Assembly (NCBI GenBank): GCA_038251405.1
Contig: JBBSBH010000002.1
Span: 1 to 64,000 of the forward strand
DNA length: 64,000 nt
Origin: JADJLQ01 sp038251405
GTDB taxonomy: Bacteria > Bacteroidota > Bacteroidia > Chitinophagales > Saprospiraceae
Direction of reading: 5' to 3'
Shown here: positions 17,796-27,902 of the stretch, piece after piece
How the letters are laid out: each line of letters opens with the position of its first letter
How positions within the stretch are numbered: position 1 is the stretch's first letter
Translations under genes and position numbers: made by a program
Notes under the pieces: model-generated
Told to the model about the DNA's origin: nothing
Databases searched by the model: none
What the model saw: only the letters and a program-made list of their open reading frames with translations

Positions 17796-17893
17796 AAGCC
17801 TGAAGGGCTTAAATATCCATAACCCCGGACGATCAAGTTCTTTGATCGACCGGGGTAAAAAGAAAAGTATTATCTCAACCCAGAATTGGGTTG
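17796..17893. repeat. Hairpin cluster 1
   Basis: Three consecutive inverted repeats: AAGCC/GGCTT (17796-17810), a long CCCCGG...GATCAA/TTGATC...CCGGGG hairpin (17823-17855), and CAACCC/GGGTTG (17876-17893). Dense short palindromes of this kind recur in intergenic regions of many Bacteroidota. They lie upstream of the oxidoreductase gene. Confidence 0.75.
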
Positions 17894-18331
17894 AACAATT
17901 ATAAGAGAGTGTATTAAATATAATCGTATGAGTACATAGACTTCCATACATTACCAATAGTTTTCACTATAAAAAATAGAGATCGATGTTTGGATAAAAT
18001 GAAATGAGATCGATTATTCAAATATATTTCGGAATCATATTATATAAAAATTATCACTTATACCAGATAGATGGCCTAGAGGATAATTCACAATTAATTA
18101 CCCATCTATATCCTGTTGTTGCGCTGGTCAATTTAGTAAAGATATATAACTGGCCAATACAATATTTATTAAAAGAAAGAGGACTTCCCTTGCTTCAATT
18201 AGTGGCAAGATGGCTAAGCCGCTTTTACATATTCAATGGATGCAAAAAATAATCTGATTCAATATGTTTTATATCAGGAACAGAATTATAAAGTAAATAT
18301 ATTTAAAGGAGAGATGACAAAATACAAAATA
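17894..18331. other. AT-rich spacer
   Basis: About 440 bp between hairpin cluster 1 and the tandem hairpin block. Short frames occur (for example 18004-18252), but none resembles a known protein or has supporting context. I see no gene. Confidence 0.5.
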
Positions 18332-18644
18332 GATTTGGATGAAAAAGCTTTTTGTAAGTGGTTAAACCACTTGGTGGTTTTGAAAACATTTTTATGCATA
18401 GCTCCGCACTTTGTACGGAGCTATGCATATTGAATCCCTTCGGGATTGACGGTTCTTACGAGTATCAAACTCCGTAAGAGATTGCGAATTCTTCGGGTCT
18501 AACGACTTTTACGAGTGTCAGAACCCTACGATAAAAGTAGGGATGCTGATATTCATAAACCGCACTCCATAAGAGATGGAGACAAATTCTGTTTCGTTTC
18601 CTTTAGATCGACAATCCCAGGGATTTTTTTATTGGAATTTTTCT
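18332..18644. repeat. Tandem hairpin block, copy 1
   Basis: First of two tandem copies. It contains AAGTGGTTAAACCACTT, a CATAGCTCCG/CGGAGCTATG hairpin, AATCCCTTCGGGATT, CCCTAC/GTAGGG and TCCAT/ATGGA. This copy is about 55 bp longer than the next one, with an extra segment near 18485-18540. Confidence 0.8.
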
Positions 18645-18694
18645 TAATTCTTTCGCCAATGTCTAAGCATGTGGGGGCTTAAGAAAACTAAGAT

Positions 18695-18951
18695 GATTTG
18701 GATGAAAAAGCTTTTTATAAGTGGTTAAACCACTTGGTGATTTAAAAACATTTTTTTTTCATAGCTCCGCACATTGTACGGAGCTATACATATTGAATCC
18801 TTTTGGGATTGACGACTCAGATTAGTATAAGACCTCTACAATAAATGTAGGTTGCTATTATTCATCACCAGCACTCCATAAAAGTTGAAGACAAATTTTG
18901 TTTCGTGTCCTTAGATCGACAATACCCGGAACTTGTATATTGGAATTTTCC
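18695..18951. repeat. Tandem hairpin block, copy 2
   Basis: Second copy, starting with the same GATTTGGATGAAAAAGC. The order of hairpins is kept: GTGGTTAAACCAC, the AGCTCCG/CGGAGCT hairpin, AATCCTTTTGGGATT, then CTACAATAAATGTAG. Several changes keep pairing, such as CCCTTCGGG to CCTTTTGGG. This suggests that folding of DNA or RNA is maintained. Confidence 0.78.
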
Positions 18952-19060
18952 TAATATCTATTAATAAAATTCAAGTATTGGTTTGTTTCTTACCTATTGG
19001 GGCAGCTAGGGATTATTTTTTGTAACGTATAAGTTAGAGTTTGGGTTAAATATCAATTAC

Positions 19061-20515
19061 CTAATTCCAGCCTCCACCAAGTGCTCTGTAAATATTAGTA
19101 AAGGCATTGAATTGTCTTTTCTTGGTCTCCACCAATTCCAATTTTGACTCTAAAGCATCGCGTTGTGTCAATAATACTTCCAGGTAATCTGCTTTAGCAT
19201 ATTTAAAGAGTTCATTAGCCACATCAATAGATTTAGTCAGCGTTTCCACTTCCTGATTTTTGAGGGCATACATTTGAGCTAGATTATTGATATTGGATAA
19301 TTCTGTAGCTACTTCGAGATAGCCGTTTAAAATAACTTTTTGATAATCATACATGGCTTGCACCTGGATAGCCTTGGCTGTATTAAACTCGGCTCTGATG
19401 GCAGTCTTATTTACCAAAGGAGCCACGATATCTCCTGCTAACGAACTTAAAATAGATTCTGGTAATCTCACCAAATACAGCGGATTGAAAGCCTGAAATC
19501 CTAATGCCGCGGTAATTCTGATGGATGGATAAAATTCAGCCTGAGCCACCTTGACATCGCATGCAGTAGCGTATAATTCGGCTTCAGCGCGCTTGATATC
19601 AGGTCGGTTTTTCAGTAATTGAGAAGGGATCCCTGCAGTAATTTGCCTCGGGCTTTGGGTGAAGAATGTGGATTTATCTCTTATTACTGGCTGTGGATAC
19701 CTTCCCAAAAGGAAATTAATTTTATTCTCGGCCTCCGTGATTTTTTGCAAAATGTCATACTCCAGGCTTTGAGAGTTCAATACTTCTGCTTCGAATTTTT
19801 TTACTGCTAATTCAGTGACTCTGGAAGCTTGCTTTTGTACCCGCACTATTGCTAAGGCACTTTGTTGTAATCGAATGGTCTCCCTGATAATATCCAATTG
19901 ATTGTCTAAAGCAAGTAATTCGTAATAAGCGTTGGCGACCTCGGCTACCAGGTTGGTAATTACAAAATTCTTTCCTTCTGTAGTAGCGACATATTTTGCC
20001 AGCGCAGCCTTTTTAAAAGTTTTGATCTTATTCCATACATTCAGCTCCCAGCTTGCATTGATGCCTCCAAAATAATCTCCCAGGATATCAGGCACTTTTT
20101 TACCGTCAGTAATATCTGCCGAGGCATCGCCTGCTCCCTGCGATGTAAATCTTCCTACTTTTTCAAATCCAATAGCTCCGCCTGCAGTCACAGTGGGTGA
20201 TAAAAGTCCATGTCTGTAATTAATTACATTTTGAGCGATTTCAATGTCCTGTAAGGTAATTAACAATTCCTGGTTGCTTACGAGTGCAGTATCAATGAGA
20301 TTAATCAGATTTTGATCTGAAAAATATTCCCGCCATTTAATATCGGCAACATTAGTAGTGTCTTTGCTATCCTGATACGCCATAGGAATAGATCTATCAT
20401 AGGTATATGGTTCAGGTACAAGTCTTTCATTGATCCTTTTAATGCTTGCACAATTACTAAAAATGAGGCTAATAACTAAAATCCTAAAGTTTCTAATTCT
20501 AATGAATTGGTTCAT
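19061..20515 (-). CDS. Outer-membrane efflux lipoprotein, NodT/TolC family
   Basis: A 484-residue outer-membrane channel subunit. The lipobox-like LIFSNC (about 17-22) predicts a lipoprotein. Two OEP repeats follow, with the typical VANAYYELLALDNQLDIIRETI (first repeat) and GIPSQLLKNRPDIKRAEAEL (second repeat) motifs. It forms the exit duct for the RND pump encoded immediately upstream (1 bp gap), making it the last gene of the adaptor-pump-channel operon. The substrate is not evident. Confidence 0.93.
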   Translation of the reverse strand: MNQFIRIRNFRILVISLIFSNCASIKRINERLVPEPYTYDRSIPMAYQDSKDTTNVADIKWREYFSDQNLINLIDTALVSNQELLITLQDIEIAQNVINYRHGLLSPTVTAGGAIGFEKVGRFTSQGAGDASADITDGKKVPDILGDYFGGINASWELNVWNKIKTFKKAALAKYVATTEGKNFVITNLVAEVANAYYELLALDNQLDIIRETIRLQQSALAIVRVQKQASRVTELAVKKFEAEVLNSQSLEYDILQKITEAENKINFLLGRYPQPVIRDKSTFFTQSPRQITAGIPSQLLKNRPDIKRAEAELYATACDVKVAQAEFYPSIRITAALGFQAFNPLYLVRLPESILSSLAGDIVAPLVNKTAIRAEFNTAKAIQVQAMYDYQKVILNGYLEVATELSNINNLAQMYALKNQEVETLTKSIDVANELFKYAKADYLEVLLTQRDALESKLELVETKKRQFNAFTNIYRALGGGWN

Positions 20516-20516
20516 T

Positions 20517-23500
20517 TTATTCTATTTCTTCAGTTAAAGGATTTTCTGATTGGTTATCAATGAGCTCTTTTCTCTCAGAAATTCGGGCGAAAATATAATA
20601 TAGACCTGGTATTAAAAGCACTCCGAAAACGGTGCCGAATAACATGCCGCCAGCCGCTGCACCACCAATAGTTCTGTTACCTATAGCTCCGGGGCCAGTA
20701 GCAACTACAAGTGGTATCAAACCTGCAATAAATGCAAAAGAAGTCATCAATATGGGTCTTAATCGCACTGCTGCTCCTTCAATGGCGGCTTGAAATACAC
20801 TACTTCCAGCCCTATGTTTTTGAACGGCAAATTCTACTATCAACACTGCATTTTTACCTAACAGTCCAATAAGCATTACCATAGCTACCTGAGCATAAAT
20901 ATTATTTTCCAATTTCAGTATAGAAAGCAATAAAAATGCCCCGAATATTCCAGTAGGTAATGAAAGAATTACTGGAAATGGCAGTATAAAACTTTCGTAC
21001 TGGGCAGCTAAAAGTAAGTACACAAAAGCCAAACAAATTAAGAATACATAAATAGCCTGATTACCCTGTGCCACCTCGTCTTTTGAAATACCTGCCCAGT
21101 CTATTCCAAATCCCTTTGGCAATTTAGCTTTGGCAACTTCCATAATGGTTGCGATCGCTGTACCGCTACTGTAACCCGGAGCTGCACCTCCACTCACCTC
21201 TGAAGAATTATACATATTGTGACGAGTGATTTCAGACAATCCGTATACTTTATCCATTTTCATGAACGCCGCAAAAGGCACCATCTCTTCTCTGTCATTT
21301 TTTACATATAGCTTCAAAAGATCATCAGGCATTTCACGATATTCTGGTAATGCCTGTACCATCACTTTATATTGCCTGTCGTATTTAATAAAACTTGTTT
21401 CATAATTACTTCCTACAAGCGTTGATAATGTATTGGTTGCATTTTCTAAAGTGACTCCTTTTTGTTGCGCTTTATCATTATCTATATTGAGCATATACTG
21501 CGGAAAACTGGCGCTGTAAAATGTAAATACGGATTGTAGCTCAGGTCTTTTATTTAGCTCTCTTACAAAGTCATTACTTACTTCTTCCATTTTTTTAAAA
21601 TCTCCACTCCCTGCTTTATCCAACACACGTAGTTCAAATCCACCGGCCGCACCATATCCCGGAACCGCAGGAGGAGGGAAAAATTCAATATTGGCACCTT
21701 TAATATTTTTGGTCTTTTCTTCCAGCTCATCCATTACTTCCTGCACTGAATGTTTCCGCTCTTCCCAACTTTTTAAATTGACAAGACAAGTACCTGCATT
21801 GGCACCTGTACCTTCAGATAATATTTCATACCCGGCAATTGAAGAAACTGATTTTACATCTTCCATTTCTTCTGCAATTTTTTGTACTTGCATACTGATA
21901 TCATTCGTTCTCTCCAATGTAGATCCTGGTGGTGTAAGTATGATGGCATAAAATACCCCCTGATCTTCATTAGGGATAAATCCCGAAGGCAGTACTGAAT
22001 TCAATTTCCATACTCCTAAACAAAATCCGCCTAATGTCAAAAAAGTAATGACTCTTCTATTCACGATCAAACCCAACAGTCTTTTATAATTACCATTCAA
22101 TCTATTAAATCCATTATTAAACGAGCTAAGAAAACTATTAAGCCAGGTCTTTCGCTTGGCATGGATATGATTATTTTTCAACATCATGGCACATAATGCC
22201 GGAGTCAATGTCAAAGCAATGATTCCTGAAAGCGTGATAGAAGTCGCCATGGTTATAGAAAATTGTCTATAAAATATTCCCACCGGACCTGACATGAATG
22301 CAACCGGAATGAAGACTGCTGCCATCACTAATGTAATAGCAATGATGGCTCCACTGATCTCATGCATGGCCAATTCAGTAGCTTGTATTGGGCCAAGATG
22401 GTTTTCTTCCATTTTGGCATGAACCGCCTCTACTACCACTATAGCATTGTCCACCACTATACCAATAGCCAGTACCAAAGCAAAAAGAGTGATCATATTG
22501 AGGGTGATGCCAAAAAATTGCATGAATACAAATGTGCCTATTAAGGATACCGGGACTGCAATAGCTGGAATCAAAGTAGATCTCCAGTCTCCTAAAAACA
22601 AAAACACTACTAAGCTCACCAATATAAAAGCTTCAACGAGGGTGTGCAATACTTTATCAATAGAGGCATCCAAAAATTTTGAAACATCATAACTTATTTC
22701 ATAATCCATTCCTTCAGGAAATGTAGCTTCCTTTATTTCTTCCATGCGTTGCTTTATACTCTTGATCGTAGTGCTGGCATTACTTCCATAAGATTGTTTA
22801 ATTACAATAGCCGCAGCGGTCTTACCATTCAGCTTTGAATACAAATCATAAAAGGAACTTCCAAACTCTATATCAGCCACATCCTTAAGTCTAAGAATTT
22901 CACCATTAGCACTAGACTTGAGTATGATACTCTCATAGCCTTCTTTGGTAGTATACCTGCCCGGATATTTCAATATATATTCAAATGCCTGAGATTTACT
23001 TCCAGAGCTTTCACCCGTTCTACCTGGTGATGCTTCCAGACTTTGTTCTTCAAGAGCCTTCATTACTTCGTCAGCTGAAATCTTATAAGCCAACATTCTA
23101 TCGGGCTTTAGCCAGATACGCATAGCATACTCTCTATCACCCAATATATCAGCAAAACCTACTCCATTGATTCTTTTAAGCTCGGATAATATATTGATAT
23201 CCGCAAAATTGTATAAAAACTTATCATCCAGCTTAGGATCCTTGCTGTACAAATTTATATACATAAGCATATTAGACTCTTCCCGCGTGATTTTCACGCC
23301 TTCCCGTACTACAATAGGAGGCAGTTTATTGATTACGGCCGCCACTCTATTTTGCACATTTACGGAAGCTATATTTGGATCTGTTCCCAAGTCAAAAACG
23401 ATCTGAATCGAAGCTTCCCCATCATTACCAGCATCCGAGGCAATGTATTTCATCCCGGGAACTCCATTGATCGCCCGCTCTAAGGGAATCACTACGGATT

Positions 23501-23675
23501 TTATCATTAACTCTCCATTGGCCCCAGGATACTCTGCAGTAATATTTACTTTAGGGGGAGATATGGACGGAAATTGCGTTATAGGTAATCGTACCAATGC
23601 AAGTGCTCCTAAAAGTGTAATTATAATAGAAATGACAATCGATAATACAGGTCTATGAATAAATTTATTAAACAT
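20517..23675 (-). CDS. RND multidrug efflux transporter, HAE-1 (AcrB/MexB) family
   Basis: A 1052-residue inner-membrane proton antiporter. It has the standard twofold layout: TM1 at about 10-30, a large periplasmic loop, TM2-TM6 at about 335-500, a second loop, then TM8-TM12 at the C-terminus. The proton-relay Asp lies in TM4 in LAIGIVVDNAIVVVE, and the second half carries GLLGKNAVLIVEFA. Length is normal. It works with the adjacent adaptor and channel to expel hydrophobic compounds. It starts 28 bp after the adaptor gene, in the same operon. Confidence 0.96.
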   Translation of the reverse strand: MFNKFIHRPVLSIVISIIITLLGALALVRLPITQFPSISPPKVNITAEYPGANGELMIKSVVIPLERAINGVPGMKYIASDAGNDGEASIQIVFDLGTDPNIASVNVQNRVAAVINKLPPIVVREGVKITREESNMLMYINLYSKDPKLDDKFLYNFADINILSELKRINGVGFADILGDREYAMRIWLKPDRMLAYKISADEVMKALEEQSLEASPGRTGESSGSKSQAFEYILKYPGRYTTKEGYESIILKSSANGEILRLKDVADIEFGSSFYDLYSKLNGKTAAAIVIKQSYGSNASTTIKSIKQRMEEIKEATFPEGMDYEISYDVSKFLDASIDKVLHTLVEAFILVSLVVFLFLGDWRSTLIPAIAVPVSLIGTFVFMQFFGITLNMITLFALVLAIGIVVDNAIVVVEAVHAKMEENHLGPIQATELAMHEISGAIIAITLVMAAVFIPVAFMSGPVGIFYRQFSITMATSITLSGIIALTLTPALCAMMLKNNHIHAKRKTWLNSFLSSFNNGFNRLNGNYKRLLGLIVNRRVITFLTLGGFCLGVWKLNSVLPSGFIPNEDQGVFYAIILTPPGSTLERTNDISMQVQKIAEEMEDVKSVSSIAGYEILSEGTGANAGTCLVNLKSWEERKHSVQEVMDELEEKTKNIKGANIEFFPPPAVPGYGAAGGFELRVLDKAGSGDFKKMEEVSNDFVRELNKRPELQSVFTFYSASFPQYMLNIDNDKAQQKGVTLENATNTLSTLVGSNYETSFIKYDRQYKVMVQALPEYREMPDDLLKLYVKNDREEMVPFAAFMKMDKVYGLSEITRHNMYNSSEVSGGAAPGYSSGTAIATIMEVAKAKLPKGFGIDWAGISKDEVAQGNQAIYVFLICLAFVYLLLAAQYESFILPFPVILSLPTGIFGAFLLLSILKLENNIYAQVAMVMLIGLLGKNAVLIVEFAVQKHRAGSSVFQAAIEGAAVRLRPILMTSFAFIAGLIPLVVATGPGAIGNRTIGGAAAGGMLFGTVFGVLLIPGLYYIFARISERKELIDNQSENPLTEEIE

Positions 23676-23703
23676 TATTTGCGGTGGTTTAAAAATGTAA
23701 ATC

Positions 23704-24786
23704 CTACTGTTTAATTAATTGCAAATTATCAATGACCTGTCTTCCAGGAATAAATTGAGTCTCTACTTTATCACCGTCATTGGCACTTTGGATGCCATCC
23801 AGTAATATTTTATCATTTTCAGAAAGGCCAGATTCAAGCACATACAGATTGGGCAATTTTTGTTTGACCATAATATTTCTTGATTTGATCACATCATCAT
23901 CACCCACTACATATACATATATTTTATCCTGGATTTCATAGGTGGCTTTCTGAGGAATGATCAATGCATTTTTGAGCGACATCGTCATTTGCACCTTTCC
24001 CGTTTCACCGTGTTTCAACAATAAGTCTGGATTAGGAAATCTTGCCCTAAATGCGATATTTCCAGTATTATTATCAAATTCGCTTTCAACGGTTTCTATT
24101 ACTCCTTTATATTTATGTTCGTTGCCATTAGCAATAATTAAAGCGACGGTATTTTTTTTATCATTAGCTGTTCGATTTTTATAATCCAAATATTCTACCT
24201 CGGTGAGATTGAAATAGGCAAATACTTCTCTATTATTGGAAATAGAAGTCAATACAGTTCCTTCATCGATCAGGCTTCCTTTCTTAAATCTTAATCTATC
24301 AATAGTACCTTCAAAGGGAGCATTGATTTGAGTAAAGGCCACATCCAGCCCTGCTAAAGAAAGTTCAGCATTAGCTTCATCTACTTTTGCCTGTGCTATA
24401 GCCTGTTCTGTTATTGAGACTATTTCCTTTTCGGCCAGTGTCTTCACATTTTGCAATTCGAGCTCTTCCATTTGCGCATGGGCCCTGGCTTTTTGATATT
24501 CTGCTTCATATACTTTGGGCATTATATTAAAAAGTGCCTGGCCTGGCTTTACGAATTGACCTTCGTCTACATGAATAGCATCGAGGTAGCCTTTTACCTG
24601 GGCCCTTATTTCTACATTTTGAATGGATTGTATCTGTGCCACATACTCCTTGATATAAGTAGTATCCAATACAATTGGACTCGTGATAGTATATTTTCCT
24701 GCTTCAGCTTTCAGCTCTGTTTTATGAGCACAACTGGTCAGATTAAACAAGGCGAATACGCCTAGCATCATAGTTATCTTATTCAT
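23704..24786 (-). CDS. RND efflux periplasmic adaptor (MFP family lipoprotein)
   Basis: A 360-residue membrane fusion protein with a lipobox (FNLTSC, Cys19). A lipoyl/barrel-sandwich domain surrounds an alpha-hairpin: VEIRAQVKGYLDAIHVDEGQ and QINAPFEGTIDRLRFKKGS flank the coiled-coil region (about 95-150). Beta-barrel and membrane-proximal domains follow. It bridges the inner-membrane pump and the outer-membrane channel. It is the first gene of the tripartite operon; the secreted small protein at 24878 lies 91 bp upstream on the same strand and might share its transcript. Confidence 0.95.
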   Translation of the reverse strand: MNKITMMLGVFALFNLTSCAHKTELKAEAGKYTITSPIVLDTTYIKEYVAQIQSIQNVEIRAQVKGYLDAIHVDEGQFVKPGQALFNIMPKVYEAEYQKARAHAQMEELELQNVKTLAEKEIVSITEQAIAQAKVDEANAELSLAGLDVAFTQINAPFEGTIDRLRFKKGSLIDEGTVLTSISNNREVFAYFNLTEVEYLDYKNRTANDKKNTVALIIANGNEHKYKGVIETVESEFDNNTGNIAFRARFPNPDLLLKHGETGKVQMTMSLKNALIIPQKATYEIQDKIYVYVVGDDDVIKSRNIMVKQKLPNLYVLESGLSENDKILLDGIQSANDGDKVETQFIPGRQVIDNLQLIKQ

Positions 24787-24877
24787 AATTATAATAAAAA
24801 TGTTTTTAAAAAGGGAAGCGTCGATGGATTGATCGAAATAAAGCGATTATGAAAATAATCGGAAGTCTAAAAAGAAA

Positions 24878-25249
24878 TTAAATTCTAAGTACCCGCAGCG
24901 AAATGTAGTCCGTAAAGGGAAGTTGACAATAAGGATTTGAATAAAACTTACTGCAGACCATGAAACTCGGATTATTCGTTTCAGGATAAAATAGGACATC
25001 CAGGGAGGCCTCCGAAAGAGAAGTTACTTTCTTCTTTCTTGCAGTTAGTTCTTCTTCTAAACTAATATCTGATTCTACTAAAAAGACAGGAAATTGGGAA
25101 TGATTAAAATCCCCGGAATCAGGACTTTCCTCTGAAGAAATATGAACTAAGTCTTGCTTTAAAAATTGACTGGTTTCAATAGTATTACCATGTCCCAGGT
25201 AAAAACAAAATAATCCTAAGAAAAAAAAGAAATACCTAAGCTTACGCAT
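24878..25249 (-). CDS. Small secreted protein of unknown function
   Basis: A 123-residue protein with a clear signal peptide (MRKLRYFFFFLGLFCFYLGHG). The mature part is acidic and Ser/Glu-rich in its first half and ends in an aromatic segment (FYSNPYCQLPFTDYISLRVLRI) with two cysteines. I do not recognise a family. It is in the same orientation as, and just upstream of, the efflux operon and downstream of the two-component genes. It may be regulated with them. Confidence 0.6.
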   Translation of the reverse strand: MRKLRYFFFFLGLFCFYLGHGNTIETSQFLKQDLVHISSEESPDSGDFNHSQFPVFLVESDISLEEELTARKKKVTSLSEASLDVLFYPETNNPSFMVCSKFYSNPYCQLPFTDYISLRVLRI

Positions 25250-25510
25250 TTTCAGTCTCCAAAGATATATCTATGTTATATAGAATATTGTGTGATGAAG
25301 ATGTTTAACAATTTATTAGCCAATTAAAAAAAATACAGAATAGATTGATAATCGTTCTAATAAAATACTAAGAATTTGATTCCCTGTGATTGGGGCACTT
25401 TTACAAGGGTAAACGTTAAAGACTTTTCTAATTTTACATAAATAAGACTTCATCTTATGACCCAAAAGTTAAGTTAGCTTGCCTTTAGATAGTGTTGATA
25501 GATGGAAATG

Positions 25511-25542
25511 AAAAAGGCAATCACCCTTTTCGGTTGATTGCC
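25511..25542 (-). terminator. Rho-independent terminator after the response regulator gene
   Basis: GGCAATCA and TGATTGCC arms form a hairpin. On the minus strand the stem is followed by a run of T residues (complement of AAAAA at 25511-25515). It lies about 30 bp beyond the response regulator stop. Confidence 0.8.
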
Positions 25543-25572
25543 TTCTTATTTTAAAAATTAATTTTTTCCAGT

Positions 25573-26319
25573 TTACACAGGAGCTTCATTTTTTACAAGA
25601 AGCTGAAATCCATTTCCATGAATGTTTACTATTTCCAGATTTGGATCATCTTTTAGATATTTTCTCAACTTAGTCACAAATACATCCATACTTCTTGCCG
25701 TAAAATAATTGTCTTCACCCCAAATCTTTGTCAATGCTTCAGAGCGTGCTAACACATCATTTTTGTACATGCAAAACATCCGAAGTAAATGTGCTTCTTT
25801 TGGAGAAAGTTTATCCTTCTTGTTTGTATCGCTATGTACCAATAATCTCAATGGATAATTGAAATGATACTTACCGATCGTAAACTCCTTGATTTCTTCT
25901 CTTGGGTCAGCAGCCTTTTTGCTTCGCTTCAGGATAGCTTGAATCCTATATAATAGTTCTTCAGAATTAAAAGGCTTGGAGATATAATCATCGGCCCCTG
26001 TCTTAAAGCCTTCGAGAATATCTTGCTTCAGCGTCTTAGCTGTGAGGAAAACGATAGGAATTTCAGCATCCCTTTGGCGTACATCTTTAGCAAGTGTAAA
26101 ACCATCTTTCTTAGGCATCATCACATCAAAAATGCAAAGATCGAAATTACCTCTTTTAAAAGCTTCGTAGCCTTCATTGCCATCAGTAGCCAAAGTAACA
26201 TCGAAATCATGCATTTCCAGGTAAGACCTTAAAACATCACCGAAGTTTTGGTCATCTTCTACTAGCAGGATTTTATTGTTCGTTTTTACCATAGGGGAAT
26301 TAAATTTTTTGTTATACAA
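25573..26319 (-). CDS. OmpR-family response regulator, RprY-like
   Basis: A 248-residue response regulator. The receiver domain holds the acidic pair (EDD, 21-23), the phosphoacceptor Asp65 in CIFDVMMPKKDG, Thr in VFLTAK and Lys in YISKPF. A winged-helix DNA-binding domain follows (about 145-240; KLSPKEAHLLRMF and RSMDVFVTKLRKYL). The start may be the second Met (residue 10, nucleotide 26292), since MVKTNNKILLVEDD is the usual beginning. Its partner is the histidine kinase encoded 173 bp upstream. The pair resembles RprX/RprY of Bacteroides. Confidence 0.92.
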   Translation of the reverse strand: MYNKKFNSPMVKTNNKILLVEDDQNFGDVLRSYLEMHDFDVTLATDGNEGYEAFKRGNFDLCIFDVMMPKKDGFTLAKDVRQRDAEIPIVFLTAKTLKQDILEGFKTGADDYISKPFNSEELLYRIQAILKRSKKAADPREEIKEFTIGKYHFNYPLRLLVHSDTNKKDKLSPKEAHLLRMFCMYKNDVLARSEALTKIWGEDNYFTARSMDVFVTKLRKYLKDDPNLEIVNIHGNGFQLLVKNEAPV

Positions 26320-26492
26320 TGTTAACGTGAAAATGTGGAAATAAATTTTAACAAAAAGTGAAATTTTAACACTTCTTATCTTTTCACCTCATATTAGATA
26401 GATATTGCTGTTATAAGCAATTGATTTAAAATAAGTTAAAGTAAATTATCTTTACTAAAAAAAAATCTAAATGAAATTCAAACAAAATTTAA

Positions 26493-27845
26493 TCACGCAT
26501 TTTTATTTTGCTTTTTTGGAAAATACAGAATAAATGTACTGCCTTTTCCCAATGCACTTTTTACGTGAATTTGACCATGATGTGCATCTACCATCACTTT
26601 CACATAAGAAAGCCCTAATCCAAAGCCCTTTACATCATGGACATTGCCAGTAGATACTCTATAAAATTTTTCAAAAATGAATTTTTGATTTTCACGGCTA
26701 ATGCCGATGCCGTTATCTTCAATACTGATTTCAATGCCATTATTAATATTTCTGGTACTCACACTGATCTCAGGAACATCAGGAGAATATTTATTAGCAT
26801 TATCAAGAAGATTATATAAGATATTTGAAATATGTGTGGAATCCCCTTCTATGGTGGGGTCTGTAGCATTCAATACGAGGTCCAGCTTTCCTTTTTTGCT
26901 CTTTATCTGCAGATTGATATGCTCTGAAATGCTGAATAATAAATCGTGAATATTAATGTCCGTCATTTTCAGCTGCAAATCTTTTTTCTCCAGTTGAGCC
27001 ATTTGCAAGACTTTTTCCACTTGACCTAGCATACGCTTATTTTCCTGGCTAATGATCTTGGTAAAGCGCTGCACTTTTTCTGGATTATTGATAATGCTCG
27101 GGTTGTTTATAGAATCACTTGCTAAAGAAATAGTTGCTATAGGCGTTTTAAATTCATGGGTCATATTATTTATAAAATCATTCTTCATATCAGAGATTTT
27201 TTTCTGTCTTTGAATGATATAAATCGTATAAGCAAAACAAGCTAATATCAAAGAAGTAAATAATAATGACCCAATGGTAGCGGGGATAAGGGCTTTCCAT
27301 ATAATTTGCTTTCGAAAAGGCAAATACAAAAAGAGGCGTCCAGATCCCGGATCTTTTGGAAAAATTTCAATAGTATAAGGCGTAGAATAAAGCCCTCCGC
27401 TAACCCCACTTTTTGATCGCGAGGCTGTCATACTGGTCACTGTAAATCGATTATCTATTACTACAAATCCCGAGTCTCTATTAGAGTATATACCATAGTG
27501 ATATTCATGACTTTCACCCAGGTTGTGTACCGCTTTTAATAGCAAAGAATCTATCCAAAGGACTCCTGCCTTATTTCCCAATCTATCTATAATCAGTTTA
27601 TTAAGATATTCTCTGGAGATACGCTCGTAATCAATTCTGGAAGCGCTGACAAATGTCTCCAGATATTTACTTTCCCTTTTATATATTTCATCCACTACTC
27701 CAAATAAAGCCTGATTGACTTCACGATCATATTGTGATTCTTTTTCCCGCAAATTAAGCCGGATCCAATACATCTGCAATACGATACTACCCAATAAGGC
27801 AATCGCCATGGAAATGTTTATTATCCAAATAGTTAATTTATTCAT
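26493..27845 (-). CDS. Sensor histidine kinase, RprX-like
   Basis: A 450-residue membrane kinase. TM1 is at about 7-27 and TM2 near 190-212 (LIPATIGSLLFTSLILACFAYTIYI), enclosing a periplasmic sensor of about 160 residues. The HisKA domain has the phosphorylated His in NNMTHEFKTPIATISLA (about 229). The ATPase domain has an N box (NLLDNANKYSP), G1 (EDNGIGIS) and G2 (GFGLGLSYV). It should phosphorylate the downstream response regulator. The stimulus is unknown. The 173-bp gap to the regulator may carry a separate promoter. Confidence 0.93.
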   Translation of the reverse strand: MNKLTIWIINISMAIALLGSIVLQMYWIRLNLREKESQYDREVNQALFGVVDEIYKRESKYLETFVSASRIDYERISREYLNKLIIDRLGNKAGVLWIDSLLLKAVHNLGESHEYHYGIYSNRDSGFVVIDNRFTVTSMTASRSKSGVSGGLYSTPYTIEIFPKDPGSGRLFLYLPFRKQIIWKALIPATIGSLLFTSLILACFAYTIYIIQRQKKISDMKNDFINNMTHEFKTPIATISLASDSINNPSIINNPEKVQRFTKIISQENKRMLGQVEKVLQMAQLEKKDLQLKMTDINIHDLLFSISEHINLQIKSKKGKLDLVLNATDPTIEGDSTHISNILYNLLDNANKYSPDVPEISVSTRNINNGIEISIEDNGIGISRENQKFIFEKFYRVSTGNVHDVKGFGLGLSYVKVMVDAHHGQIHVKSALGKGSTFILYFPKKQNKNA

Positions 27846-27902
27846 CCAATGGAGGTGATTGAATTTTTCTCAACTTGAAAATCAAATTTTGGCAAAAATA
27901 AA

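Noticed and set aside
18004..18433. Two short overlapping plus-strand frames next to the hairpin block
   Set aside because: No recognisable motifs or context, and the second runs into the palindromic repeat.
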